In this document: piece by piece, positions 19,400 through 28,512 of the stretch | Numbering within the stretch: the first letter of the stretch is position 1 | Layout of the letters: each line of letters starts with the position of its first letter | Assembly: GCF_001971785.1 (NCBI RefSeq) | Contig: NZ_CP019389.1 | Span: 941,001-1,005,000, forward strand | DNA from: Seonamhaeicola sp. S2-3 | Lineage (GTDB): Bacteria > Bacteroidota > Bacteroidia > Flavobacteriales > Flavobacteriaceae | Length of the DNA stretch: 64,000 bases | Direction of reading: 5' to 3' | The notes under the pieces: model-generated | The model's database searches: none | Seen by the model: only the letters and a program-made list of their open reading frames with translations | What the model was told of the DNA's origin: nothing | Made by a program: the position numbers and the translations under genes

Positions 19400-20461
19400 A
19401 TGAAATATTATAAGCCTTTATATTTAGTCTTTTTTGTGAGTATGTATATTAATGCTCAACAAGACGCTTTAAAAATTAATCAAATCCAAGTTATTGGTTC
19501 CCACAACAGTTATAAAAAGGCAATTGCCCCTAAACTTTTTGAGTATTTGATAGAAAAAGACAGTACGAAGAAAGTATACAGTTTACAATATGAACATATT
19601 CCTATTTTAGAACAGTTAAATATGGGGTTAAGAAACCTTGAATTAGATGCTTATGCAGATGCAAAAGGAGGTCGTTTTGCGCATCCTAAAGGAATGGATT
19701 TGGTTAGGGAGCAGCCAGATTTTGATTCTGAAGGAAAAATGAACAAGCCTGGTTTTAAAATGTTTCATATAATGGATATTGATTTTAGAAGTGAATATTA
19801 TCTGTTATCAGAATGTTTAGACGACTTAAAAAAATGGTCTGAAAGCAACCCTACTCACGAGCCTGTTTTTATTACGCTAGAACCTAAAGATGATTCAGCA
19901 AATTTATTTGGTTCATCGGCAGAACCATTTACTTCTGAAGTTTTTGATAGACTAGATGCTACTATCATTAAACATTTAGGAAAGCAACATGTTATTACAC
20001 CAGATGATGTAAGAGGAAAATACGCTACTTTGGAGCAAGCAGTTTTAAATAACAATTGGCCAACACTAGAAGAAGCTAAAGGTAAGTTTTTATTTATATT
20101 AGATGCACACGGAGAAAAGCAAGAGCGTTATATATCAAATCACCCTTCGTTAAAAGGACGCATATTATTTGTTAATGCAAAAGCAGGAAAACCAGAAGCA
20201 GCTACTATGATTTTAAATAACCCGAACGATGAAAATATTCCAAACTTAGTAAAAAAAGGATATTTAATAAGAACTCGTGCCGATGCAAATACTAAAGAAG
20301 CTAGAAATAATGATTATTCACGTTTTGAAGCTGCAAAAAAATCTGGGGCACAAATTATTACAACCGATTATTATTTACCAAGTAAACTTTTTAAAAGTGA
20401 TTATTATATCTCATTTAAAAATAATACTTATGTAAGAAAGAATCCTGTAACTAAAAAGTAA
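19400..20461 (+). CDS. Secreted PI-PLC-like phosphodiesterase (Ca2+-dependent type)
   Basis: 353 residues with signal peptide (LVFFVSMYINAQQ). The start of the PLC TIM barrel is clear: IQVIGSHNSYK carries the first catalytic His and LRNLELDAYAD the acidic metal ligands; later FKMFHIMDIDF holds the second His, and FITLEPKD follows. This matches the bacterial Ca2+-dependent phosphoinositide phospholipase C family, which cleaves glycerol-phosphate or inositol-phosphate phosphodiesters. It is divergent from susC and convergent with the 864-residue phosphodiesterase gene, only 8 bases apart. The natural substrate is unknown. Confidence 0.8.
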   Translation: MKYYKPLYLVFFVSMYINAQQDALKINQIQVIGSHNSYKKAIAPKLFEYLIEKDSTKKVYSLQYEHIPILEQLNMGLRNLELDAYADAKGGRFAHPKGMDLVREQPDFDSEGKMNKPGFKMFHIMDIDFRSEYYLLSECLDDLKKWSESNPTHEPVFITLEPKDDSANLFGSSAEPFTSEVFDRLDATIIKHLGKQHVITPDDVRGKYATLEQAVLNNNWPTLEEAKGKFLFILDAHGEKQERYISNHPSLKGRILFVNAKAGKPEAATMILNNPNDENIPNLVKKGYLIRTRADANTKEARNNDYSRFEAAKKSGAQIITTDYYLPSKLFKSDYYISFKNNTYVRKNPVTKK

Positions 20462-20469
20462 AATACATG

Positions 20470-23064
20470 CTAATTGATGTTTTTTAATGTACTTGTTTTA
20501 AGGTCTATGATAAAATTATTAGCTGGAGCACCGTTTAAAAACATTGAAAAGATATTATAAAACTCACCTAGCTTATTTTTGTTCACATCTACTTTTGTTT
20601 GTTTAGTTTTAGAGTTGTAATTTTTAAAAAGCCATTTGTAAATTTCAACTTGATGCTGCCCTATATCGTCAATGGCTAAAACATCGGCATTTCTAACTCT
20701 GTAAAAATCGAAAATCATATCAAAGCCATTCCAATGTTTAAAATCGGTTAAAGACAAACCGACTTTTTTTAAATCAGATTCTGCTTTTGTTTTAGCTAGC
20801 TCCCATTCATTTGTATAAAAACCTTTTTGTTCTATCAGGGTTTTAAAATCTATATTAGAATTTAAATAGGGTAGTAAGAGTAATTCTTCACCTGTAATGT
20901 TTAGCATAAAATCTTTAAACTCTGGAACCCAATCATCCTTTAAAAATCGCATACGAACAAGTTCTTTTAAATGAAATATAGTAAAATCATAATACGAATT
21001 GGTTTTTAAAATATCATGATTCCACAATGGCTTTTTATGTGTTTTTAAGTATTCATATTCCTTTTCATATAGAGGGAATAAATCGTTAAAATTAGGTACT
21101 TTTTTTATAGAAATGGTATTTACCTCTATAGTGTTGTTAGGGTTTATTTTTAAAATTTTATAAGCTGGAATATAGGCAGCTATTGAAGGTGTTTGAATGT
21201 TAACTAATGATGTTCCATTTTCAAAAGTTCTAAAACCAGTATCATTTATATGCATATGTCCTGCTACATGAACTTTTATGCCCGCTTCTGAAAATAATTG
21301 CGCTACTTTTTCATTAGGAACACGTTCTAATTGCCATTTATTACCTTCAAAGAAATTTTTTAAGTCATTAGATGCATCATCATTAAAATCTATCATTGGG
21401 TAATGGCTAAAAGCAATTAATGTTTTTCCTAATTTTTTAGCCTGATCTGAAATTGTTTTCACCCAATTAATTAAGTGAGTTTTATGTTTAATTACATTAT
21501 TGTAACCAATACTTGCTGAATTATAATTTTTTGGATTTAATGGATTACTATTTATAGTGTCTTTAGGCAAGTATACATTACCATCTATAGCTAATAACCA
21601 TAAATTAGGTAGAGGTTCTACAACATAACTAGCATCTGGTATGGTATATTTAGGAAGTATATCATACATTCTTTTGTCAAGAGGTGCATTTGCCAATCCT
21701 TTTTGGTATGTATAGCTTTCTGGAGTGTAATTAGAAAAAGGTGTAGCCCAATATAAATAGCTTTCTTGAGGGAAAAAGCCAAAAGGTTCTAGGTGATTAA
21801 AAATACCTTTATACCCCAGTTTTTTTAGGTCTTTAGAAATGATATTTGGTAAATCTTTATTTTTTGTTGTGTTTATGCTTGAATTGCTATAAATACCTTG
21901 AGTTTGTCCATGAATACCTAGAAAATCTGATTTTCCAGATTCTTGAGCAAGTGGTCCCACAGGGTCGTGATTACCCGTTGTAATAAAAAACTGTATGCCG
22001 TAATTGTTGCTATATGTTTGTAAAATTTTCTTTAATCCTCTCAGGTGTATGGCTTGCCCGTCATCAGTATAATCACCCGGTAAGGCTACATATTTTATGC
22101 CCTTTTTAACAACATCGTCTAAAGCGGCAAGTAGCGCAAAATAATTTTCATTAAAAATACGTGTAGAATGTAGTTGAGCATCCATAGTACGCAAAAGGGT
22201 AAACTTTTTTGTTTTATCATTAAATATTCCTTTATAATTTATATCAGAGAAACTTCCATATAAATCTTGAAAATGAATATCTGAAATAAAAGCAATGCGA
22301 ACATCATTTGCACTATGGTTTAGTTTTTTAAAGTATTGAGAGCATTCTAAGGGATGATCTGTGTTTATAAAATCAATTCCCAAATCATAAAATGTTTTCC
22401 AAGCTAAAGGCGTGTCTGGTGCTCCCCAAAAGCGAAATGGTTTATTAAGCGAATGTGCGTTTTTTACTATCGATTCAATTTTTTTCAGGTCTTTATTGGG
22501 CATTGGTTTCAATCCATCCCACGAAGAAAACTTACTAAAGCTTAAACTTATTAAAGAAACTTTATTAATACTTTCAGCAGGAATAGTTTCTAAACGCTGA
22601 TAATCAAATGATATATAATTAGGATAATTGTTGTAATCTGCTACAGAAGGTCTGAATCCAGAAATTACAAATGAAAGTTGAGGGTTGTTAGTGAGTTCTG
22701 GATATTTTTTTAATGTTTTTACAATAGCATTTAGGGTTGTGTATGCTTCAGATTTTAAATCTATTAATAATTGTATGTTTTGTTCATTCCCAATATGTGT
22801 TAAAACCACTTTGCTCAACGGTTTTAAATACATTGTTTCTAACGTTTTGTCTTCTTCTATATCAGTTTCATCATGAGTTACATATAATACTTCATTTTTT
22901 AAAAACACATCTACTTCTATTGAATTTAATCCGCAACCATAAGCTTTCCAAAACGGTAAATTTTGATTGTAATCATTGTGAGAATGTATTTTAATTGACT
23001 TTTGAGCAACAAGAGTTGAGGTAGTAAGTAGCAGCAAATAAAAAAAATATCGAAGATGGAACAT
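20470..23064 (-). CDS. Secreted two-enzyme fusion: GDPD/PI-PLC-like domain plus calcineurin-like metallophosphatase
   Basis: 864 residues with signal peptide (LLLTTSTLVAQ). Residues about 22-245 resemble a GDPD/PI-PLC-like TIM barrel (KIHSHNDYNQNLPF, SIEVDVFLKNEVLYVTHDE, then FWGAPDTPLAW and GIDFINTDHP). Residues about 255-655 are a metallophosphoesterase with all five metal motifs: AFISDIHFQD, ALPGDYTDDG, TTGNHDPVG, AFSHYPMID and VAGHMHIND. The last 200 residues are a mostly helical region I do not recognise. Such a protein could cut a phosphodiester and then release phosphate in the periplasm or outside. Its neighbours are the PI-PLC and SusCD. Confidence 0.82.
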   Translation of the reverse strand: MFHLRYFFYLLLLTTSTLVAQKSIKIHSHNDYNQNLPFWKAYGCGLNSIEVDVFLKNEVLYVTHDETDIEEDKTLETMYLKPLSKVVLTHIGNEQNIQLLIDLKSEAYTTLNAIVKTLKKYPELTNNPQLSFVISGFRPSVADYNNYPNYISFDYQRLETIPAESINKVSLISLSFSKFSSWDGLKPMPNKDLKKIESIVKNAHSLNKPFRFWGAPDTPLAWKTFYDLGIDFINTDHPLECSQYFKKLNHSANDVRIAFISDIHFQDLYGSFSDINYKGIFNDKTKKFTLLRTMDAQLHSTRIFNENYFALLAALDDVVKKGIKYVALPGDYTDDGQAIHLRGLKKILQTYSNNYGIQFFITTGNHDPVGPLAQESGKSDFLGIHGQTQGIYSNSSINTTKNKDLPNIISKDLKKLGYKGIFNHLEPFGFFPQESYLYWATPFSNYTPESYTYQKGLANAPLDKRMYDILPKYTIPDASYVVEPLPNLWLLAIDGNVYLPKDTINSNPLNPKNYNSASIGYNNVIKHKTHLINWVKTISDQAKKLGKTLIAFSHYPMIDFNDDASNDLKNFFEGNKWQLERVPNEKVAQLFSEAGIKVHVAGHMHINDTGFRTFENGTSLVNIQTPSIAAYIPAYKILKINPNNTIEVNTISIKKVPNFNDLFPLYEKEYEYLKTHKKPLWNHDILKTNSYYDFTIFHLKELVRMRFLKDDWVPEFKDFMLNITGEELLLLPYLNSNIDFKTLIEQKGFYTNEWELAKTKAESDLKKVGLSLTDFKHWNGFDMIFDFYRVRNADVLAIDDIGQHQVEIYKWLFKNYNSKTKQTKVDVNKNKLGEFYNIFSMFLNGAPANNFIIDLKTSTLKNIN

Positions 23065-23548
23065 GCTTAAATTTTAATTAGAAGATTTAGTGAGAATAAT
23101 TTGGGTATAAAAATAATATTAGCAATTACTTATGTTATTAAGTAAACATTAATTTTAAACTAGGTTAAAATAATTGTTTATTAAGAATATACATCTAAAT
23201 AAACGTTATGTTAAATGCGTTTATAAATGAGTAGTTAATTATTTTACCTTGGTTAAGATTTTAACTTTTTTAAGAAACTTTAGAATAAATACAATGAGTA
23301 CACCATATTATGAATATATCTATTTTTAAAAAATTAAAGTTAGCATTATAATATGCTTGATATGAATTAAGTTTATTAGTATGGAAATGAATTGCCATAG
23401 TATAGAGGAAGGGGTAGGAAACGAAATTTATTGACCATCATATTTTGAAAAAAGCAATTATAGAAACCATTTTAATAAATACCTAAAAGAGTTGAATGGT
23501 TATGCTCTTAAACTAGTTTCTTCAAAAAAAAACAGCCATTAGAAAATA
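23065..23548. other. 484-base intergenic region with a possible gene remnant
   Basis: Upstream part: AT-rich promoter side of the fused phosphodiesterase gene. Downstream part: a plus-strand frame 23381-23542 interrupted by one TGA (listed separately). Nothing else is seen. Confidence 0.4.
23381..23542 (+). pseudogene. Possible small gene remnant with one in-frame TGA
   Basis: From ATG 23381 a 54-codon frame reads MEMNCHSIEEGVGNEIY, then TGA at 23432-23434, then PSYFEKSNYRNHFNKY and on to a TAG at 23540. The residues after the TGA look protein-like, and TGG to TGA would be a single change. No family is recognised. Chance is possible at this length. Confidence 0.2.
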
Positions 23549-24736
23549 TTATGAAGGCTTCATATAACTAATTAAGTCTTTTACCCCTATGTTGGCAATA
23601 CCAGATGATATATCAGACATGGCATAGGGAATAATCAATTCATCATTATGTATAATTGCTCCACAAGAATAAACCACATTAGGAACATACCCTTCACGTT
23701 CTTTTTTGTTTGGAACAATTAAGGGTGTTTCAAGTCTAGCGATTATTTTTGAAGGATCATCAAGATCTAATAAAATAACACCAATGGAATATTGTCTCAT
23801 TGGTCCCACACCATGGGTCAATACCAACCAACCCTCACTAGTTTCAAGAGGAGAACCACAATTACCAATTTGAACAAATTCCCATGGCATTTTGGGCTCT
23901 TGGAGCATTTTAGTAGTGTTCCAAAAACGAAGGTTGTCTGAAAACATAATGTAGTTTTTTTCACCATCTAAACGAGAAAGCATAGCATATTTTCCATTGA
24001 TTTTTCTAGGGAACAAGGCCATACCTTTGTTTTCTACAGCTTTACCATTTAACGTCATGATATTGAAATGCACAAAATCTTTGGTTTCTAATAATTGAGG
24101 AATTATGCATACGCCATTATAGGCTGTATATGTTGCATAATAAGTGCTTTCACCATTATCTTCATAAAACTGAACAAATCTAGCGTCTTCAATGCCGTTG
24201 CTTTCATTTTCAGAAACAGGAAATATAACGCGTTCAGAAACTTTAGATGTTTCGTCAAATTTTATACTATAATTTGAATTTGCTAACCAGTTTATGTTGA
24301 TTATAGTTTGGTTGTTGCACTTAAAAGAAGTGGATGTATTTAAAGAATTGATGTTATCATGTAAGTCATGATATGAGAAAAAATCGGGTAACTCTTTAAA
24401 TATTTGCTTACTTGTTTTATCCCATGAATTCATACTTTTTAGTTGACGATGAAATATATGTTTATCATAACGTTTTTTCTGGGTTATTGTAGGGGTTTCT
24501 ATAAAATCCGATATCTTGTCGAAAATAATATGGCCATTCTGTTGAATGATGCCGCTTCTAAAGACTATGGAAGATATATGGCCTTCTCCGGTGGCTCGCA
24601 AACTCATGATAAAACGAAGTTCTCCATTCTTAAGACCTGTTTGGTTAGGATGTTTTACTATTGAAGGATTGAATAAAGCGGCCGATTCGACAGAATATTC
24701 CATAGTAAAATATGCTCCTATAAGCATTTTTTTCAT
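23549..24736 (-). pseudogene. GH130 glycoside phosphorylase/hydrolase, main part (split from its N-terminus by a frameshift)
   Basis: This frame of 395 residues carries the five-bladed propeller of GH130 (PH1107-related): AALFNPSIVKHPN, FIMSLRATGEGHISSI, SNGIEDARFVQFYED with the general-acid Asp of the GIEDxR motif, LTHGVGPMRQYSIGVILLD and VPNVVYSCGAI. GH130 enzymes phosphorolyse or hydrolyse beta-mannosides in the cytoplasm; no signal peptide is present. The usual N-terminal helical part is encoded in another frame at 24742-25017. Joining them needs one inserted base near the C-run at 24771. Whether the gene works depends on whether this is a real mutation. Confidence 0.75.
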
Positions 24737-24741
24737 ATTGT

Positions 24742-25017
24742 TTATGTTGGCGTTGGGGGAATGAATTCGGAGATATAATTAAAGTTTTTTGTTAACTGTT
24801 GTTCTATGTTTTTATGCCTATCGTAAAAATTATCACGGATATTGTCCAACATATACTTGGTGGCATCGTCAGGAAGATTAACAACCCTTTTGATAATATT
24901 GGTTATGCGGGAAATATTACCAGGTATATAAGGCCTGCATATAACCCGAGAGGTATCTCTTTCTATTTTTGTTTTTTTTCTATTTACAATAGGTTTGGCT
25001 CTATATATGTTTTTCAT
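24742..25017 (-). pseudogene. N-terminal part of the split GH130 gene
   Basis: 91 residues that match the N-terminal helical extension of GH130 proteins: DTSRVICRPYIPGNISRI, DNFYDRHKNIEQQLTKNF. The frame stops at a TAA eight bases before the ATG of the main part. Adding one C to the run of five in ATTCCCCCAACG would read on as IPPNANINNMKKMLIGAYF without a stop, giving a protein of about 490 residues, the normal family length. It starts 7 bases after the GT4 gene, in the same operon. Confidence 0.75.
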
Positions 25018-25024
25018 AAAAAAG

Positions 25025-26035
25025 TTAATCTTTTAATATTTGTTTATAAACATTCAAGTAATTATCTATCATTTTTTCCCGGCTAAATTTTGAGAATGCC
25101 CAATCCCTACAGGTTCTCCTGCTTATATATCGAATATTGGCAACGGCTTCGGCGGCCTCATCTACAGTGTTTACCAGAAACCCCGTTTTTTCGTGTAAAA
25201 TCAATTCGGGCATAGAGCCTAAATTAAAAGCAATAACAGGGGTGCCGCACATCATGGATTCTGCTACACTGAGCCCAAAAGGTTCCTTAAAGGCTATAGG
25301 ATGTAAGAGCGCACAGGCTTTGCCCAATAATTCATCTCGCTTGGTGGGATTTGAATTGCCAACGTATATTATATCATCGTTATTAATATATGGCTTTATT
25401 TTTTCGTTAAAATATTCTTTGTGTTGTACCAAGCCGGAAATAATTAACTTCTTGCCGGTTTTTTTGGCTATTTGAATGGCTTCGTAGGTGCCCTTTTCGG
25501 GATGTATGCGCCCAAAAAACAATAAGTATTCTTTAGGGGTTGCCGAAAATGTAAATTCTTCGGTATTTATACCATTGTAAACGGTTGCTATATAATCTAG
25601 TTTTGGATTACGGTCGGCATTACTAATGGACACATAAAAGTTACTCGAATTATATGTTTTATAAACAGGGATTATTTTAGGAGACGAAAACCCATGGATG
25701 GTCGTTACCATGGGGGTTTTAATAAGCCGTGAATAGCTAAGAGGTAAAAAATCGAAATTATTATGGATGATATCGTACTCATCGGCTTTTTCCATTAAAT
25801 TACTAATGTGTAGGCATTCCCATACTTTGGGGTCTATGCTGGGGTCTTCTGCATAGGCCGTTTTTGAGATGTATTCCAGTTTACCTTGGGTATGTGAGTT
25901 GCCTGTGGCAAATAGGGTAACATCGATTTGCCGTTCTGCAAGCCCTTCGGTGATATTGGATGCTACCTGCTCCCAAGGCCCATACTTTAAGGGCGGTGTT
26001 CTCCATGCAATAGGAGCTAATACAGCTATTTTCAT
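25025..26035 (-). CDS. GT4 family glycosyltransferase
   Basis: A 336-residue cytoplasmic GT-B enzyme. N-terminal motifs YGPWEQVASNITEGL and DIIHNNFDF/VTTIHGFSS form the acceptor half. The C-terminal half has FFGRIHPEKGTYEAI and the E-x7-E donor motif EPFGLSVAE followed by MMCGTPVIAF. GT4 enzymes use nucleotide sugars with retention. It lies between a GT4/alpha-barrel fusion gene and the GH130 gene on the same strand, a trio repeatedly seen in Bacteroidota, likely making and turning over a mannose-type oligosaccharide. Its DNA is more GC-rich than the surroundings (33 of 60 in the line at 25921). Confidence 0.87.
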   Translation of the reverse strand: MKIAVLAPIAWRTPPLKYGPWEQVASNITEGLAERQIDVTLFATGNSHTQGKLEYISKTAYAEDPSIDPKVWECLHISNLMEKADEYDIIHNNFDFLPLSYSRLIKTPMVTTIHGFSSPKIIPVYKTYNSSNFYVSISNADRNPKLDYIATVYNGINTEEFTFSATPKEYLLFFGRIHPEKGTYEAIQIAKKTGKKLIISGLVQHKEYFNEKIKPYINNDDIIYVGNSNPTKRDELLGKACALLHPIAFKEPFGLSVAESMMCGTPVIAFNLGSMPELILHEKTGFLVNTVDEAAEAVANIRYISRRTCRDWAFSKFSREKMIDNYLNVYKQILKD

Positions 26036-26083
26036 TTAACCATATTTTAAGTAAAACGATAATCTTCTCTTTTTTTAAAAGGT

Positions 26084-26112
26084 ACAAAAAAGCCATACCC
26101 TCTGGATGGCTT
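26084..26112 (-). terminator. Hairpin overlapping the stop codon between the two glycosyltransferase genes
   Basis: On the minus strand AAGCCAT pairs with ATGGCTT around a 9-base loop, followed by TTTTTTGTACC. The stem includes bases of the TAA stop of the upstream gene. It may act as a partial terminator or as a 3'-end stabiliser within the operon. Confidence 0.5.
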
Positions 26113-28351
26113 ATTTGTGTGTACCGTGGTCTTCTATATTTTCAAATGCTTGTAATACAATCAGATGGGAGATCAGATAGGCCAATGTGCTTTCTGCACC
26201 TTGGTTTAGGTTTACATTGGAACTGTCAAATCCATCATAGCAGCCCTTGGTTTCGAAATCGAAAAGGTTGGCCTTAAGGTCGTTTTCTCCCATAAACCAC
26301 ATAAAGCAAGTAAATAATTTTGTGAGGTAATCGTTGTTTTTTGTTAGATGAAAAGCCTGTTGGAACATTAAAACCATGGCCAAAGCATCGATAGGTTGTT
26401 GGGCATATACAGAACGTTCTTTGTTTTTTATGTACCATTTTTCGTTTCCAATAATGGATAAATACCCGTTTTTTAGGGTCACATCTGTTAGAAAATCCAT
26501 TGTATCCATAGCAACTTCCCTGATTTTGTCGTCGTTAAGTATTTCTGCAGCATGTAAAAGGGCGAGAGGTAGTATGCCGTTGTCGTATGTTAGCAACTGT
26601 TCGAACCACCTCCAATGGCCAGAGCTGTTTTCGGTATAATGCCCAATTAACTTATAAGAAAGTTTCTTTAGGGTGTCTTTCATTGCCGTATCGGAGGGCA
26701 TTCCTCTTAGGTAATGGCTAATACCTATCATGGTGTTGGCAATGCCTCTGATTGTTTTAAGCTTATCAAAATTAGGCGCGGCATTAAAGAATATAAATTT
26801 CCCTGTTTGGTAATAGGCATTGTTTGGTGGGTTGCCCAATAAATAACCAAGCGCCCATATAGTACGGCCAAACGAATCTTCAGAGCCTACCTCGTCAAGA
26901 AAACACCTGTTAAAACTCAGGAAGTTTCTAAATGTACCGTTATTGTTTTGCATGTAATGGATATAGCTTAAATATATAGGGACCAGTTCTAGGGCGGTTT
27001 TGTTTTTTTTCTGGCGGTAGGTCATTAGTACCATAAGTAGGGCCCTGGCATTGTCGTCTAAGCAATACCCTTCTTTTAGATTGGGAATTCCGTATTTTGC
27101 ATGTTGGATGATTCCCGTGTCATCGGTCATCCGTTTAATATGGCTTAATGAAAATTGAGGGAGTAGAAGGGGGTCTATAAATGTTTTTTTCTTAGCGGGT
27201 ATTTTTGGCTTTTCAGACAGCACCTGTTCTACAAGAGCTACATATTTAGCCCCCGATTTGGGCCAAGTGATTGTTTTGCCATAATCAAAAGCCCTTTTTT
27301 GGAGTTCTTTCATTTTCTCTGGGCGGTCCAGTAATTCCATTAAAATATCAGAAAGTTCTTCTGAATCGCCAAAATTGAAGAGACGCCCCCTGCCATTGGC
27401 CAATAGTTCCGAAGCATGCCAGTAAGGAGTGGAGATAACAGCGGTACCAACACCTACAGCGTAAGAAAGGGTGCCACTGGTAATCTGTGCTTCATTTAAA
27501 TAGGGGGTAATGTAAATATCTGAAGCAGATAAATATTTAAAAAGTTCTGTTTGGTTAATGAACTTGTTCATGAAGATAATATGGTCTTCAACGCCTAGGT
27601 TCTTGGCCAAGCGCTGTAAGTAATTGCGGTATTCTTCACCGGTTGCCCGTATTACATTAGGATGCGTTTTTCCTAAAACCAAGTATAACACTTCCGGATG
27701 CTTTTCAACAACCTTAGGCAAGGCTTTGATAACGGTTTCTATACCTTTGTTCCTGCTAAGCATGCCAAAGGTAAGCAGTAGTTTTTTCTTTTCGAGTTTA
27801 AACACTTTTTTAGATTGCTCTTGATTAAAATATAAGTCGGGGACACCATGCTCTATAAAAGCTATTTTATTTTTGTCCACACCATATATGTCCACAAGAA
27901 ATTCAATGGCTATTTGGCTCATAACCACTACCTTTTGGGCTACTTTGCAAATTTGCTGTAAAATTATTTTTTCCTCCTTGGAAGGTTCTTTGAGAATTGT
28001 GTGCAGGGTTACGATTAATGGCACCTCAAGTCTATGTACTAGCGGAAGTATATATATACCGCTTTGTCCTCCATAGATACCAAATTCATGTTCCAGAATA
28101 CATAAGTCGGCTCCACTGATGTTTATAGATTTAACCGCTTCTAGGTAGTCGCCTTGATGCTCCTGCCTAATGGTTAACTTTACTTCTTCAGGGTAATTGT
28201 ATGTTTGTTCATGGTTATTCATTGCTATTATAGAACCTTCAATGTTCTTATTGGAATTAACCATTGAATTAAAAAGATTCTTGGTAAAAGTTGCAATTCC
28301 GCATTTACGAGGAGGGTAGGTGCCTATAAAAACAATTTTCATAATATTCAT
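26111..28351 (-). CDS. Bifunctional GT4 glycosyltransferase with C-terminal alpha/alpha-barrel domain
   Basis: 746 residues. About 1-370 is a GT4 enzyme (GTYPPRKCGIATFTKNL, LEHEFGIYGGQSG, TFGMLSRNKGIETVI, YLNEAQITSGTLSYAVGVG). About 400-740 is a helical six-hairpin-glycosidase-like domain with GYCLDDNARALL, NRCFLDEVGSEDSFGRTIWAL, RWFEQLLTYDNGILPLALL and YAQQPIDALAMV; the Asp/Glu in these are possible catalytic residues. No signal peptide, so cytoplasmic. It is first of the GT/GT/GH130 set and could both build and trim the same oligosaccharide. It starts with MNIMKIVFIG; the second Met (MKIVFIG) is an equally good start. Confidence 0.83.
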   Translation of the reverse strand: MNIMKIVFIGTYPPRKCGIATFTKNLFNSMVNSNKNIEGSIIAMNNHEQTYNYPEEVKLTIRQEHQGDYLEAVKSINISGADLCILEHEFGIYGGQSGIYILPLVHRLEVPLIVTLHTILKEPSKEEKIILQQICKVAQKVVVMSQIAIEFLVDIYGVDKNKIAFIEHGVPDLYFNQEQSKKVFKLEKKKLLLTFGMLSRNKGIETVIKALPKVVEKHPEVLYLVLGKTHPNVIRATGEEYRNYLQRLAKNLGVEDHIIFMNKFINQTELFKYLSASDIYITPYLNEAQITSGTLSYAVGVGTAVISTPYWHASELLANGRGRLFNFGDSEELSDILMELLDRPEKMKELQKRAFDYGKTITWPKSGAKYVALVEQVLSEKPKIPAKKKTFIDPLLLPQFSLSHIKRMTDDTGIIQHAKYGIPNLKEGYCLDDNARALLMVLMTYRQKKNKTALELVPIYLSYIHYMQNNNGTFRNFLSFNRCFLDEVGSEDSFGRTIWALGYLLGNPPNNAYYQTGKFIFFNAAPNFDKLKTIRGIANTMIGISHYLRGMPSDTAMKDTLKKLSYKLIGHYTENSSGHWRWFEQLLTYDNGILPLALLHAAEILNDDKIREVAMDTMDFLTDVTLKNGYLSIIGNEKWYIKNKERSVYAQQPIDALAMVLMFQQAFHLTKNNDYLTKLFTCFMWFMGENDLKANLFDFETKGCYDGFDSSNVNLNQGAESTLAYLISHLIVLQAFENIEDHGTHK

Positions 28352-28512
28352 TTTTTAATTAAACTCATAGTACCTTTTAAACAATATCGTTTTTTATGTT
28401 ATTGATGTTCTTCCGAATATAAATTTTGTGTATTGGATTACCGTCAAAGCCTTAATTTCTAACAATATTCAAGTCTAGAATCCCTTGAAGGTCTTGGTGT
28501 GGAACCTTCGTA

